From a virus: DNA of 64,000 nt. The stretch is taken from the IMG/VR virus record IMGVR_UViG_3300032360_001735, positions 1-64,000 of that record; one strand, given 5' to 3'. Positions within the stretch are counted from its first letter, which is position 1. Each line of letters starts with the position of its first letter. The notes under the pieces are model-generated. The model was given only the letters and a program-made list of their open reading frames with translations, did no database searches and had not been told where the DNA came from. Made by a program: the position numbers and the translations under genes. Shown here one piece after another: positions 8,123 through 15,767 of the stretch.

Positions 8123-8151
8123 ATGTTACTATCGTTCTGCGATAAAGTCAA
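8123..8151 (-). promoter_or_regulatory. promoter for the 90-aa membrane protein, AGAA class
   Basis: Minus strand: TTGACT (8146-8151), 17-nt spacer with GCAGAACG, TAACAT (8123-8128). AGAA at spacer positions 8-11. The -10 box ends 9 nt before the ATG. Confidence 0.75.
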
Positions 8152-8164
8152 TGCTTTTTCTTTG

Positions 8165-8178
8165 GTATATCGTCCACC
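8165..8178 (+). repeat. 14-bp repeat GTATATCGTCCACC, copy 1
   Basis: Perfect copy of a sequence also present at 28308, 35475 and 42310. It lies just upstream of an AGAA-class promoter and is followed by an AT-rich tract. Confidence 0.8.
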
Positions 8179-8204
8179 TATAAACCTTTTTCATTTATTA
8201 AAAA

Positions 8205-8372
8205 TTAAAAATCATCTGAATCAGAGGGTTTCGTGAAAATTCGCGCATCCTCCGAATCATCGCGACAAGCATCACACATTAGAGTCTTCCCTCTTGGCAA
8301 ATCGTGAACGTGTGTCAATTCGTGAACATGGAAACCACATTCGGGGCATTCGATTAAATCTGCAAAATACAT
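8205..8372 (-). CDS. small zinc-ribbon protein, 55 aa
   Basis: An ATG at 8372 opens a frame with two cysteine pairs, CPEC at residues 9-12 and CDAC at residues 33-36, plus several His between them (HVHELTHVHD). This is a typical four-Cys zinc ribbon. The start overlaps the upstream stop region closely (TAATCATG). Probably binds a partner protein or nucleic acid. No named family. Confidence 0.7.
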   Translation of the reverse strand: MYFADLIECPECGFHVHELTHVHDLPRGKTLMCDACRDDSEDARIFTKPSDSDDF

Positions 8373-8374
8373 GA

Positions 8375-8596
8375 TTACCACGCCCCTCCTGTACCACCGT
8401 CCTCTGGTTTAGCCCAGTATTTCTCCGTGGAAATGGTTGGGTTCTTGCCCCACCACTCCAGAAAATTCCCGACTGTACGGTAAACCCTTTCAGATACTTC
8501 ATCGAGTGCCTGTTCGTCAGTCCACCAGCCTTCATGCGTGTCGCCGTGAATGTTCTTCATCTCTTGGACAAGTGCGTCTTTAATGCGTTTTTTCAT
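8375..8596 (-). CDS. hypothetical protein, 73 aa
   Basis: Trp-rich small acidic protein (GWWTDEQALDEV, LEWWGKNP) ending in Gly/Trp. Starts right after a small lipoprotein gene and ends 3 nt before the zinc-ribbon gene. Function unknown. Confidence 0.6.
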   Translation of the reverse strand: MKKRIKDALVQEMKNIHGDTHEGWWTDEQALDEVSERVYRTVGNFLEWWGKNPTISTEKYWAKPEDGGTGGAW

Positions 8597-8791
8597 TTAA
8601 CATTCCTCCTTGCACTCGTAGTCTTTCTTCGTGACGCTCTTGTACGCTATGTTTCCAAGCGGCTCACTAAAGAGAAGGTTGTCGAGTTTTAGCGGCGGTA
8701 ACGGCTTAAACTCCTGTCTTGGTTCATTGTCGCATTGAGGGCATTTGCAGCCCACAAGCCACACCGATAGTATGATAATAATATATTTCAT
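8597..8791 (-). CDS. small lipoprotein, 64 aa
   Basis: MKYIIIILSVWLVGC is a type II signal peptide with lipobox LVGC, giving a mature 50-residue lipoprotein that starts CKCPQCDN and includes a Pro-rich stretch (KPLPPLKL). Small Pro-containing lipoproteins next to small membrane proteins are typical of phage outer-membrane spanins, but no overlapping Rz-type gene is present, so that role is speculative. Confidence 0.65.
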   Translation of the reverse strand: MKYIIIILSVWLVGCKCPQCDNEPRQEFKPLPPLKLDNLLFSEPLGNIAYKSVTKKDYECKEEC

Positions 8792-8799
8792 TTACTGTT

Positions 8800-9003
8800 C
8801 TAACTGTGTCTATCTAAAAGTTTTTTTAATTTCCCCGCTTCTTCTGTTAAGTCCATTGTGTCTCCATCTTCTTTCTCAATCAAAGATAAAATAAGTAAAT
8901 CATTCGGACTCAAACTGCCTGACCCTTGACCAAGCATCTTAAATCCCAAGTTGCTTTTGAGTCGCTTCTTTGCCCAATCATCTAGTTTGATTTTAACAAT
9001 CAT
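8800..9003 (-). CDS. hypothetical protein, 67 aa
   Basis: Starts MIVKIKLDDWAKKRL. The ATG at 9003 forms TAATG with the preceding stop. Ends with a helical EEAGKLKKLLDRH tail. Function unknown. Confidence 0.6.
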   Translation of the reverse strand: MIVKIKLDDWAKKRLKSNLGFKMLGQGSGSLSPNDLLILSLIEKEDGDTMDLTEEAGKLKKLLDRHS

Positions 9004-9167
9004 TAAATGTCCCATTCGTCCAACGCTTCGGTTAACACTTGCTCCATAGTTTTACCATGCTCGTTTGCCTCCGCTGCTGCGTTTAACGCACTCCACATAA
9101 CCTCCGCTTCAAGTTCGTATTCTTTTGCTGCGTCAAGGGTTTTGCGTACCAGTTCTAAATTACTCAT
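9003..9167 (-). CDS. hypothetical acidic protein, 54 aa
   Basis: A 55-codon frame linking two neighbours: its ATG overlaps the ligase stop (ATGAGTAA) and its TAA forms TAATG with the next gene. The product is an acidic, Ala/Glu-rich helical peptide (LDAAKEYELEAEVMWSAL). Function unknown; the linkage suggests it is co-produced with ligase. Confidence 0.65.
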   Translation of the reverse strand: MSNLELVRKTLDAAKEYELEAEVMWSALNAAAEANEHGKTMEQVLTEALDEWDI

Positions 9168-10341
9168 AGTCTCTAATTGCAATTACATAGGGGAAGCGAG
9201 GCACACCGTCAGGTGTGAGGTTAAAAAACTTAACCGTTGCTTCCACTCCTATTAAATCATCTGCATTATCTAGCAAATCTGCCAGATATTCAAACGAGCC
9301 TTTCACGTTGGAGTGAAATCCCTTGCCATGTTCATTTTCAAACTTGAAGTGTTTGATTGTTCCTGCACGGTTGCCCTTACCTTCTTCATACCCAAGGATA
9401 GTGTATTCTTTGTCCATGAACTCTTTGCGCTTGAGCAAAGTGGGTGAGCGTTTGTTCTCGTAAGGCCCGTCAATGCGTACCATTTGCCCCTCGTATCCCG
9501 CCTCCATGTAATCTTCGTAGCAACGGTCTAGTTGCTCTCTACCGTGGATTTCAGTAGTCTCTACTATCACAAGATGGTCAGTTTCATCCAACCCCAAGTT
9601 GGCGTACTGTGCGTCCAACACGGAAGTTCTGTCGGAAAACAAATCCTTTTCTGTATAGCATCCACCTTTGCGGAATGGGTTGTCCTTACCTATTACTGGC
9701 GCATCATAAATCCAATACTGAATCATTTCCCTGCTATCATCCAAGTGTTCTTGGGTAAGGTTCTGCTTGCGAACAAGGTGAATAATTTTGTTGAAATCGT
9801 TTTTGTAGTCATGGTTATATAACTCACCGTCAAGAACAGCATTAGGATACTTTTCAAACAAAGGTTCTAACGCTTCATGGATGTGGGGTACGGCGGTAAT
9901 CTCTTTGCCAGTACGGGTAAACAACCCCTCGCGCATGGCAATACAACGTATGCCGTCCAGCTTGGGTTGAGAGAATACGGCAGCACCCACTCCCGATTCA
10001 TCAATTTCACCCATTACCTCCTTCTCGCGGAGCTTGTTCTTGAAATCCTGTGCGAGCATCGGTTCGTAGAACCTCTTTTTGTCAATGTTCTCCACGTTCA
10101 AATGGTATCCGCTTTCCAGCTTTTTGTCATGCTTGGCTATGGCTTCTTTAATTGCCTGTTCGTCGCCAGTAGTCGCATTTGCGCGGCCAACATTTTTTGG
10201 CTTACAGGTTGTCCACTTGTTCTGAATCTTTTTACCATCCTGCTGACCAGAGATGGTGCGATATTTGTCACCATCGGTGATAATCTGCCAAGTTTGTGTT
10301 TTGCCTATCGTGGTTTTTTTATATAGTGTCGGTAGTTTCAT
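9160..10341 (-). CDS. ATP-dependent DNA ligase, 393 aa
   Basis: Seals nicks in duplex DNA using ATP. Nucleotidyltransferase motifs are clear: KLDG with Lys127 as the AMP acceptor, AVLDGELY (motif III), EGQMVR (motif IV) and LLKRK (motif V), followed by an OB-like domain. The first 80 residues form an extra N-terminal domain with a TWQIITDGDKYRT pattern like WGR-type nucleic-acid-binding modules, as in some other phage ligases. Acts in phage replication and recombination. Confidence 0.93.
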   Translation of the reverse strand: MKLPTLYKKTTIGKTQTWQIITDGDKYRTISGQQDGKKIQNKWTTCKPKNVGRANATTGDEQAIKEAIAKHDKKLESGYHLNVENIDKKRFYEPMLAQDFKNKLREKEVMGEIDESGVGAAVFSQPKLDGIRCIAMREGLFTRTGKEITAVPHIHEALEPLFEKYPNAVLDGELYNHDYKNDFNKIIHLVRKQNLTQEHLDDSREMIQYWIYDAPVIGKDNPFRKGGCYTEKDLFSDRTSVLDAQYANLGLDETDHLVIVETTEIHGREQLDRCYEDYMEAGYEGQMVRIDGPYENKRSPTLLKRKEFMDKEYTILGYEEGKGNRAGTIKHFKFENEHGKGFHSNVKGSFEYLADLLDNADDLIGVEATVKFFNLTPDGVPRFPYVIAIRDYE

Positions 10342-10344
10342 AAA

Positions 10345-10557
10345 TTAGTCCATGTGGTTGTCTCTGTGGGGGTATTTCCTCATTTCTTCCGTCAAACTTT
10401 CGTGTGTCGGTAGCTTCCCCGCTATTTCGGGACGGTGCGTTTCAATCATATCTATGATGTCTTGGCAACGGTCAAAGTATTGGTCTATGGTATAAGGATG
10501 GTCGGTTGCATCGGGGCATCTATCGTAGATTGCTTTAATCAGTTCGTAATTTCTCAT
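10345..10557 (-). CDS. hypothetical protein, 70 aa
   Basis: Mixed charged protein (MRNYELIKAIYDRC) without recognised motif. Ends 3 nt before the ligase start, so it is in the ligase operon. Confidence 0.6.
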   Translation of the reverse strand: MRNYELIKAIYDRCPDATDHPYTIDQYFDRCQDIIDMIETHRPEIAGKLPTHESLTEEMRKYPHRDNHMD

Positions 10558-10753
10558 TCTTTTCCTCCAATGTTTTGGTTAATCTGTCAACTTTTTCCTT
10601 GTTGCTCTGCCCTATCAAATAAAGCTGCCTGTTATATATCCTCTGCGAGTCTTCGACCAGCTTTTCCAAGTCTTTGTATTCCGAGTATGTGTAGAGCATC
10701 ATTAGTGCAAACGCTATTACCGTACTCCAGTAATATATCCTGCCTTTGCTCAT
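10535..10753 (-). CDS. membrane-anchored coiled-coil protein, 72 aa
   Basis: A hydrophobic segment at residues about 7-23 (YYWSTVIAFALMMLYTY) is followed by a charged heptad-like helix (LEKLVEDSQ, KVDRLTKTLEEKNEKL). This is the layout of inner-membrane spanin subunits and similar phage membrane proteins. The ATG at 10753 follows the upstream stop by 1 nt and is chosen over a longer frame. Spanin function is only a guess. Confidence 0.6.
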   Translation of the reverse strand: MSKGRIYYWSTVIAFALMMLYTYSEYKDLEKLVEDSQRIYNRQLYLIGQSNKEKVDRLTKTLEEKNEKLRTD

Positions 10754-10754
10754 T

Positions 10755-10946
10755 CTAGTATCTTTCCTCCATGTAATCATCTTCGGTATAATTTCCTGTA
10801 TCTTCAAATTGAGTTAGGAGAAACTCTACCTCTTTAATAGCTTCCATCTCCACATCTTCGCATTCGGGCAAATGCTCCTGCCCCTCCATAGCTCGCAGTT
10901 CTCTCGCCATATTCAATACTATTTCTAACGCTTGTCCTGTTATCAT
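10755..10946 (-). CDS. hypothetical acidic protein, 63 aa
   Basis: Glu-rich helical protein (LEIVLNMARELRAMEGQEH). Closely packed with neighbours. Function unknown. Confidence 0.6.
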   Translation of the reverse strand: MITGQALEIVLNMARELRAMEGQEHLPECEDVEMEAIKEVEFLLTQFEDTGNYTEDDYMEERY

Positions 10947-10947
10947 T

Positions 10948-11133
10948 TTATTTTTTTATAAAATCAAACTCCATAATCAAAGACAATTCACTTACAGGAA
11001 CAGTAAACCAATGCCTATTCGTTTCGTTAACGGTTACTATAACCGCTTTGTCTGCCGAGCCAACGGGGTATCGAACAAACCGATACTCTCTCTTTCTCCA
11101 CATCACGGGGTCATTTGCTTTTAGTTCTTCCAT
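10948..11133 (-). CDS. hypothetical protein, 61 aa
   Basis: Beta-rich small protein (DPVMWRKREYRFVRYPVG, AVIVTVNETNRHWFTVP). GGAGGATAAA directly before the ATG at 11133 is a strong Shine-Dalgarno and decides this start over one 12 nt upstream. The SD overlaps the end of the previous gene. Confidence 0.65.
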   Translation of the reverse strand: MEELKANDPVMWRKREYRFVRYPVGSADKAVIVTVNETNRHWFTVPVSELSLIMEFDFIKK

Positions 11134-11134
11134 T

Positions 11135-11344
11135 TTATCCTCCAATTCCGTAGTCGCATCCTGTCGGTGCTTTTTTTGGCCCTAATTCATAAGGCTTCGC
11201 GTCTAGTATCGTGCCATTCATTGAGTGGGTTCGTGCTTCGTAGCCTTTTACTGCTGCGTTTTTGTTTTGGAATTTACCTCTGGTGAGTTCCCAACGCTCA
11301 ACGCCATCGTGGGCGTACTTAATTTTTATCCAGTATTGTTTCAT
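11135..11344 (-). CDS. hypothetical protein, 69 aa
   Basis: Starts MKQYWIKIKYAHDG after a GGAGGATTAA ribosome-binding site. The pattern (beta strand, ELTRGKFQNKNAAVKGYEAR helix) resembles other small phage proteins. Function unknown. Confidence 0.65.
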   Translation of the reverse strand: MKQYWIKIKYAHDGVERWELTRGKFQNKNAAVKGYEARTHSMNGTILDAKPYELGPKKAPTGCDYGIGG

Positions 11345-11497
11345 TTAATCCTCCAATTTCTTAAAGTTGTTTACTACGATTTCACAAAGCTCATCCAACA
11401 TTTCATCGCGGGGTACTATGCTCGCGCAACAGGTATCATAATCCAAATAACTCCTAATATCCTCTTGAATTTGTTCTCTTACTTCTTCTTTGGTCAT
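11345..11497 (-). CDS. hypothetical acidic protein, 50 aa
   Basis: A 51-codon frame from the ATG at 11497. The helical product (MTKEEVREQIQEDIRSYL) has Cys-Cys near residue 23. Its last codons contain the GGAGGA that serves as SD for the next gene, which argues that both are translated. Function unknown. Confidence 0.6.
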   Translation of the reverse strand: MTKEEVREQIQEDIRSYLDYDTCCASIVPRDEMLDELCEIVVNNFKKLED

Positions 11498-11505
11498 TTT
11501 TTAAT

Positions 11506-11622
11506 TTAATTTTTAATATACCAATCTAAATAAGCCTCCCAGCCCAACCCTATTGCTGTCACAACAATAGCACAAACAATTAAGGTTCCGACAATAAACA
11601 TAGTTCCGTCTGGTTCTCTCAT
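11506..11622 (-). CDS. single-pass membrane peptide, 38 aa
   Basis: Starts MREPDGTMF and then has one hydrophobic span (IVGTLIVCAIVVTAIGLGW). The ATG follows the upstream stop by 3 nt and a GGAGGATTAA precedes it. Function unknown. Confidence 0.6.
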   Translation of the reverse strand: MREPDGTMFIVGTLIVCAIVVTAIGLGWEAYLDWYIKN

Positions 11623-11625
11623 AAT

Positions 11626-12375
11626 TTAATCCTCCAATACATAGCTCCAGTAGCGGCTATCTGTTTGTTCTTGTTTTCTGTCCCACAAGATTGCACGGGC
11701 AATCGTTGACGGCACATTCCACATAGCGCACATACCCAGCCAGTAGTCTTCAATTTCCTTATAGCGACGAGCATCTTTAGTCTGACTTAAACCATAGGCT
11801 TGAAACAAATGGGTATCCATACAGGTTACTTTCGCTTCGTTGGGATAAATCATTTCAAGACCAAACGACACTTTGGCAACCCCAAGTCCAAGTATGTTTT
11901 TCACAAGTCTGTCGCGGAATGTTTGCCAGTTGCCTCCTTGGTACTTATACCAATCGGGGTCACTCCAAAATTTGTGGGCGAACTGCGAGACAAATCTTGT
12001 ACGATTTTTATGCAAGCCTACTCGACTCTCAACGAGTAGTCGTTCAAGCTCATCATCGCGGTTCACCCATTTAGTCCAATCCTTAACGGCTTCGTAGCCT
12101 CTCACGTTGGATTCCCAACTGGTATGGACGGACATAAATGCAAAAAGCCAACGCTGGAACACCTCCGTGTCGTTCTTGGGTTTTATGCTTTCCCAGTAAG
12201 TCTTATACCGTTCAACTTCCTCCGCATCGAATGAGTTGAACAGGGCATCAACCTTGGCGAAATCTACGTCATTGCGAATCTTTGTGGGTTTCCAATCGTT
12301 GTCCCACAAGGAGAATTGGTGCTGACCCGTTTTTTTGACTTGCGGGGTTCCTATAAAGTCGAGTTGTGCTTGCAT
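11626..12375 (-). CDS. HhH-GPD-like DNA glycosylase/lyase candidate, 249 aa
   Basis: Residues about 165-200 read ILGLGVAKVSFGLEMIYP and then CMDTHLFQAYGL. This fits a helix-hairpin-helix followed by the catalytic Asp (MDTH) of the HhH-GPD base-excision glycosylase superfamily; the Lys in GVAK would be at the lyase position. The rest is helical, as expected. The substrate is unknown. It could protect modified phage DNA or act on the host. First gene of a transcript with an AGAA-class promoter and no leader. It ends 3 nt before a small membrane peptide gene. Confidence 0.55.
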   Translation of the reverse strand: MQAQLDFIGTPQVKKTGQHQFSLWDNDWKPTKIRNDVDFAKVDALFNSFDAEEVERYKTYWESIKPKNDTEVFQRWLFAFMSVHTSWESNVRGYEAVKDWTKWVNRDDELERLLVESRVGLHKNRTRFVSQFAHKFWSDPDWYKYQGGNWQTFRDRLVKNILGLGVAKVSFGLEMIYPNEAKVTCMDTHLFQAYGLSQTKDARRYKEIEDYWLGMCAMWNVPSTIARAILWDRKQEQTDSRYWSYVLED

Positions 12376-12381
12376 ACTCCT

Positions 12382-12410
12382 ATATTAAAGGAGTTCTAAA
12401 CTTCAGTCAA
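12382..12410 (-). promoter_or_regulatory. promoter for the HhH-like gene, AGAA class
   Basis: Minus strand: TTGACT (12405-12410), 17-nt spacer with GTTTAGAAC, TAATAT (12382-12387). AGAA at spacer positions 8-11. Only 6 nt separate the -10 box from the ATG, so the mRNA should be leaderless. Confidence 0.8.
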
Positions 12411-12855
12411 GCATTATTTTGCGTAATTCTATTTTATAATAATTAAAAATCTCCCTAGCTTGAACATCTCTTTCGTATTCTTCGGAATAAACCACAAGTG
12501 GAATCCCATAGGCTGCTATCATTGTCGCGCAATAGGAGCAGGGTAATAATGTAACAGCAATAAGTTTAGCTTCCCCCTTCTTGAACAGCGACATACAGTT
12601 AGCCTCGGCATGAATCATATATTTGCGTCTGTTATCTCTGTCAGACCAAAAATCTTCGGTTGGCTCCGCACCTGACGCTAGACCATTGTAACCAAGACCG
12701 AGAACCATGTTCTCTTTATTTAGGGCGCAAGCTCCGACCTTCATGTACGGGTCTTGGCTGCGTAACGAGGCGGCTTTAGCTATGGTTAGAGCGTATTCTT
12801 CCCAAGATAATCTAGTGTGTGGGGATTGAGTTGAGTTCTCTTTCATACAATACAT
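12403..12855 (-). CDS. dCMP/cytidine deaminase family protein, 150 aa
   Basis: Zinc-dependent deaminase with HAEAN (His82, Glu84) and PCSYC (Cys106, Cys109), most like deoxycytidylate deaminase, which makes dUMP for thymidylate synthesis. The GYNGLASGAEP loop and the length fit the phage dCMP deaminase group. The start (MYCMKEN or MKEN) overlaps the upstream nuclease-like gene by up to 44 nt. With nrdA/nrdB and the dNMP kinase-like gene it forms a dNTP supply set. Confidence 0.88.
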   Translation of the reverse strand: MYCMKENSTQSPHTRLSWEEYALTIAKAASLRSQDPYMKVGACALNKENMVLGLGYNGLASGAEPTEDFWSDRDNRRKYMIHAEANCMSLFKKGEAKLIAVTLLPCSYCATMIAAYGIPLVVYSEEYERDVQAREIFNYYKIELRKIMLD

Positions 12856-13357
12856 AGTTTAGGGGATATTGAGAACCGTAGCGTTTTTTTCTTGCTTTAA
12901 CTATGTTTTCTTTTGTCTCCCAGCCAAAAAGATGCACTTCTTTTGGCTTTTTTTTGTCATAGCAAACACCCAAATAAACGTCCACGTTTTTCATCTTCTC
13001 AAGGTCTTTCTTCATTTCGCATGGAACTTTCAGATGTGGGTCTTTCATAACCATCCCGCTCCCGTGGTCGATGAATGATTTTACGTCAACTTTACCACCC
13101 AACGCATCTATTACCATGTCGTAGCCATCATCGCCATGCTTATCGAAAATCCTTTCGTCTATTTGGACTCCGAAATACTTGGCTACGGCTATTTCTGCTA
13201 TTAGCCCTGCTGCGTGTGACGCTTCCGAACTGCCAGCTTTGTCAGAAAGATGCGCGTGTCTGCCGCGCCCAAAGTATTTTTCTTTCTCGTTTCGTTTTTT
13301 TGCTATCTCTTTAGCTTTATTTATGTCTTCATCTGTGAGAGTTACTATTTGTCTCAT
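12812..13357 (-). CDS. PD-(D/E)XK nuclease-like protein, 181 aa
   Basis: Residues 50-95 contain AAGLIAEIAVAKYFG, then GDDGYDMVI and KVDVKSF. This is the E...D...(D)xK arrangement of the PD-(D/E)XK nuclease fold. The N-terminal 40 residues are charged. It lies between phosphomannomutase and dCMP deaminase and overlaps both. Likely a small endonuclease or a DNA-repair or host-DNA-degrading enzyme; the target is not predictable. Confidence 0.6.
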   Translation of the reverse strand: MRQIVTLTDEDINKAKEIAKKRNEKEKYFGRGRHAHLSDKAGSSEASHAAGLIAEIAVAKYFGVQIDERIFDKHGDDGYDMVIDALGGKVDVKSFIDHGSGMVMKDPHLKVPCEMKKDLEKMKNVDVYLGVCYDKKKPKEVHLFGWETKENIVKARKKRYGSQYPLNYVLYERELNSIPTH

Positions 13358-14090
13358 GCGATTCTAGCCCTTCTAATATGGTTAATGTTTGGCTTGGCCC
13401 TGTCACTGGGAAAATCTCCCCATCGCCACAAAGCGCAATATCTTTGGCAATGTCGTAATCGTTTCCACCCTCTTGGGTTTTGTCTCCAAAAAACATCATC
13501 CTACCCCCTATATTAGCACGAATATATTTGCTTGCAAGTGATTTGTTTTTTCCTTTCGGCTGTATGTCCATACTTATTTGCCCGCCTATCAGAATCTCTA
13601 TATTTGGGTACTCGCCGCTCAAATGGGCCGCTATTTTTTTTCTCTCACCATGCTCCTTATCCCACTCAAAGTAGGCTTTCCTTTCTTCCATATTTGAATC
13701 CCTACCCGCTACGGAAAAATTTACCATCCCCGTTCTCTGTTCTAAATAGTTATTTTTCTTAACGGGATATGGAGAACCCATTTGAAAGTTGCATAAATCT
13801 GAAATAAGCTCGATAGGCGGCTTCCACTCGTTTCGGTAAATCAATTCCCTCTTACCGTTGATGACCCAAAACTCATTAGCCATGCTGCAAAAAATACCCT
13901 CTAGCCTTTTGAGTATGCTATTTGGTATTTGGTGTTCTACCTTTTCAATTCCACTACCAGCAACTATATAGACATCCTTTTCATCCATCCAAGAAAGAAA
14001 CGCCCACGCATTACTTGAATCCATACGCTGTTGCGGGAGAGTCAGCGTCCCGTCCACATCGAATAAATAACTTATATTTTCTTCGCCCAT
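13329..14090 (-). CDS. phosphomannomutase, eukaryotic (HAD) type, 253 aa
   Basis: HAD-superfamily enzyme with LFDVDGTLT (nucleophile Asp), the cap-region AGRDSNMEERKAYFEWDK pattern, ISMDIQPKGKNKS, and FFGDKTQEGGNDYDIA near the C-terminus, as in eukaryotic PMM1/PMM2 at the same length. It should interconvert mannose-6-P and mannose-1-P, feeding GDP-mannose and hence GDP-fucose. It pairs logically with GDP-fucose synthase (61.2 kb) and the fucosyltransferase-like genes. Mannose-1-P guanylyltransferase and GDP-mannose dehydratase are not in the window. Confidence 0.85.
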   Translation of the reverse strand: MGEENISYLFDVDGTLTLPQQRMDSSNAWAFLSWMDEKDVYIVAGSGIEKVEHQIPNSILKRLEGIFCSMANEFWVINGKRELIYRNEWKPPIELISDLCNFQMGSPYPVKKNNYLEQRTGMVNFSVAGRDSNMEERKAYFEWDKEHGERKKIAAHLSGEYPNIEILIGGQISMDIQPKGKNKSLASKYIRANIGGRMMFFGDKTQEGGNDYDIAKDIALCGDGEIFPVTGPSQTLTILEGLESHETNSNSHR

Positions 14091-14431
14091 CCTCCAGCAA
14101 CCATCATCTCGTTTATTATTTTACCTTCGTACTTGTCTGACCGAAAGTAGTACCCAGTGATGTGCAACTCTCCTATACATCTCCCATATTTGCCAACCCC
14201 ATGAGAAATGAGCAAAAATTCATCCTTGTTCGCGGCGATTGCGTCTTCAAGTATCTTTTTAGCTATAAACCCTTTTTTCTTTTCTTCTTTATTTCTGGTG
14301 CGAATTTCGGGAGTATCTATGCCAGCGAGCCTAATGCGTTTTTTAACCCAAATATCGAACCCAAGGTCAACCATAGCATCAACGGTATCACCGTCGATTA
14401 CTCTTACCAGATTGCATTTATATTTGTACAT
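14072..14431 (-). CDS. staphylococcal nuclease-like (SNase) protein, 119 aa
   Basis: Starts with the beta-barrel of thermonucleases: VIDGDTVDAMVDLGF, then IRLAGIDTPEIRTRN, with the catalytic Arg in RLAGID and Asp/Glu metal ligands present. The later GKYGRCIGELHI matches the family's second arginine region. No signal peptide, so probably intracellular. Overlaps the phosphomannomutase start by 19 nt. Confidence 0.85.
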   Translation of the reverse strand: MYKYKCNLVRVIDGDTVDAMVDLGFDIWVKKRIRLAGIDTPEIRTRNKEEKKKGFIAKKILEDAIAANKDEFLLISHGVGKYGRCIGELHITGYYFRSDKYEGKIINEMMVAGGWAKKI

Positions 14432-14659
14432 TTAATTTATCCACTTAATATAGCCATAGACGTTCATCATCACCAAGACAAAGGACATTAACGCTGTGGG
14501 CCACGCCCTTTTCTCCACGCAATATAGTCCAACCAAGACGTTCCCGACAATCCACACGAGCCAACAATACTCGCTCATATTTGCGTTGAGGTAATATCCA
14601 TACAATACCAAAAATGCGCCCAACCAGCCCAGAGCGTGATGTTCGTATAGTTGTTTCAT
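14432..14659 (-). CDS. small three-span membrane protein, 75 aa
   Basis: Three hydrophobic segments (LGWLGAFLVLYGYYL, CWLVWIVGNVLVGLYC, TALMSFVLVMMNVYGYIKW). The GWLGA...YYLN...N..G..W pattern resembles CBU_0592/YgjV-type small membrane proteins. No transport substrate can be inferred. Confidence 0.6.
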   Translation of the reverse strand: MKQLYEHHALGWLGAFLVLYGYYLNANMSEYCWLVWIVGNVLVGLYCVEKRAWPTALMSFVLVMMNVYGYIKWIN

Positions 14660-15210
14660 GCAAGCCTCCTGCTTTCGTAACTAGCGGGGTAAAGCTCCTT
14701 CTCTAAAGAATAACACGATTCTAACAAATCGTGGTCAACGCCTAAAAGGATTCTTATTTCTGCTAGTTCATGGTCGTAAAACTGCTTGAAGGCCACTTTC
14801 GATAAATCTACTTCGCATTTATTTCCAGCAGCAACGGCCAAGTTGAAAACAAACCTCTCCTCCTCTCCAAACTTATACCCCTTCGGGTACAGATATTTGG
14901 AGCAGAACATAAAGAGATTCTTGCGGAGTCTAAACATTTTTTTCGTGCTGCCCATTGTATATCCTATTACAAACGCCTCATCTTTTACTAATAATCCTCG
15001 CCCCAAAAGAACGTGTATGCAATCATGAGTAAATAAGTCTACGTTACCAGCAAAAAGCCCCACATCATAACGAGGGTTTTCCACTAATTGAATAACAAAC
15101 GGAACTTCCTCCTGACGGAGCTTAAAGTTTTCCATCTCATTCAGACTCTCCTTGAGCGTCATTTTCTCACAACGCTCTATTTGGGGATGCCATCTTTCGG
15201 AATCCGTCAT
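14656..15210 (-). CDS. Coq4-like metal-binding motif protein, 184 aa
   Basis: Residues 60-80 read FTHDCIHVLLGRGLLVKDEAF, which fits the HDxxH...E metal site of the Coq4 family of ubiquinone biosynthesis proteins and of related phage proteins. The rest is helical. The ATG at 15210 overlaps the upstream TGA (ATGA). Whether it binds zinc or a lipid is unknown; the family name is based on this motif alone. Confidence 0.5.
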   Translation of the reverse strand: MTDSERWHPQIERCEKMTLKESLNEMENFKLRQEEVPFVIQLVENPRYDVGLFAGNVDLFTHDCIHVLLGRGLLVKDEAFVIGYTMGSTKKMFRLRKNLFMFCSKYLYPKGYKFGEEERFVFNLAVAAGNKCEVDLSKVAFKQFYDHELAEIRILLGVDHDLLESCYSLEKELYPASYESRRLA

Positions 15211-15734
15211 GCACACTCTATTTTACTCCAATCTGTTAATCCCTCACCCGTTTTACGATTAAATCCGTCTTGCTCCCACGTTACGGTTCTACCCGTGTCT
15301 CCATTGAACCAGTAATGAGCTACTTTTATTTCCACTTCTCTTTCTGGGTCTTTTCTGCTGACAAAATAAATATCATAAATAGAATCTACAAGATTAATGT
15401 CTTCTTTAGTCCTAACGTGACAATCAACAAAATCTGTGGCATCATCAAATTCGGCAAAATGTAGTTTGCCTCCGTCCATCCAACCAGCATAAGGCCATCC
15501 TTTATCCTCTTCAAAAGTCATGTATTCCCTCTGGTAAGCGAAGCTGCCTTTAATGTTCTGGCTAAATGTCCACTCGCCCTGCTGCCTCTCATAACAATAA
15601 ACTCTGTAATCCCAACGCTTCCACATGGACTCTTTCTCTGGCCCCTTCTCGTCGTCCTCATATTTGCAGGTAATTGCGATGGCGGGTATGACCGCTGCGG
15701 GTATTGACGCTTTAATGAACTCTCTCCTATTCAT
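15207..15734 (-). CDS. Tat-exported protein, 175 aa
   Basis: MNRREFIKASIPAAVIPAIA is a twin-arginine signal peptide (RREFIK followed by a hydrophobic stretch), so the folded protein should be exported across the inner membrane. The mature part has many aromatic residues (WKRWDYRVYCYERQQGEW) and no recognised domain. Its own promoter lies at 15740-15767. A phage-encoded Tat substrate is unusual. Confidence 0.7.
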   Translation of the reverse strand: MNRREFIKASIPAAVIPAIAITCKYEDDEKGPEKESMWKRWDYRVYCYERQQGEWTFSQNIKGSFAYQREYMTFEEDKGWPYAGWMDGGKLHFAEFDDATDFVDCHVRTKEDINLVDSIYDIYFVSRKDPEREVEIKVAHYWFNGDTGRTVTWEQDGFNRKTGEGLTDWSKIECA

Positions 15735-15739
15735 AATCT

Positions 15740-15767
15740 ATTATAGACTGTTATTTTTGAAAATCAA
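15740..15767 (-). promoter_or_regulatory. sigma-70-like promoter for the Tat-protein gene
   Basis: Minus strand: TTGATT (15762-15767), 16 nt, TATAAT (15740-15745). The -10 box is 5 nt before the ATG. No AGAA element. Confidence 0.65.

Noticed and set aside
8126-8193. 21-codon frame (MKKVYRWTIYQRKSID) across repeat copy 1
   Set aside because: Too short, spans the repeat and the promoter of the next gene, and has no support as a gene.
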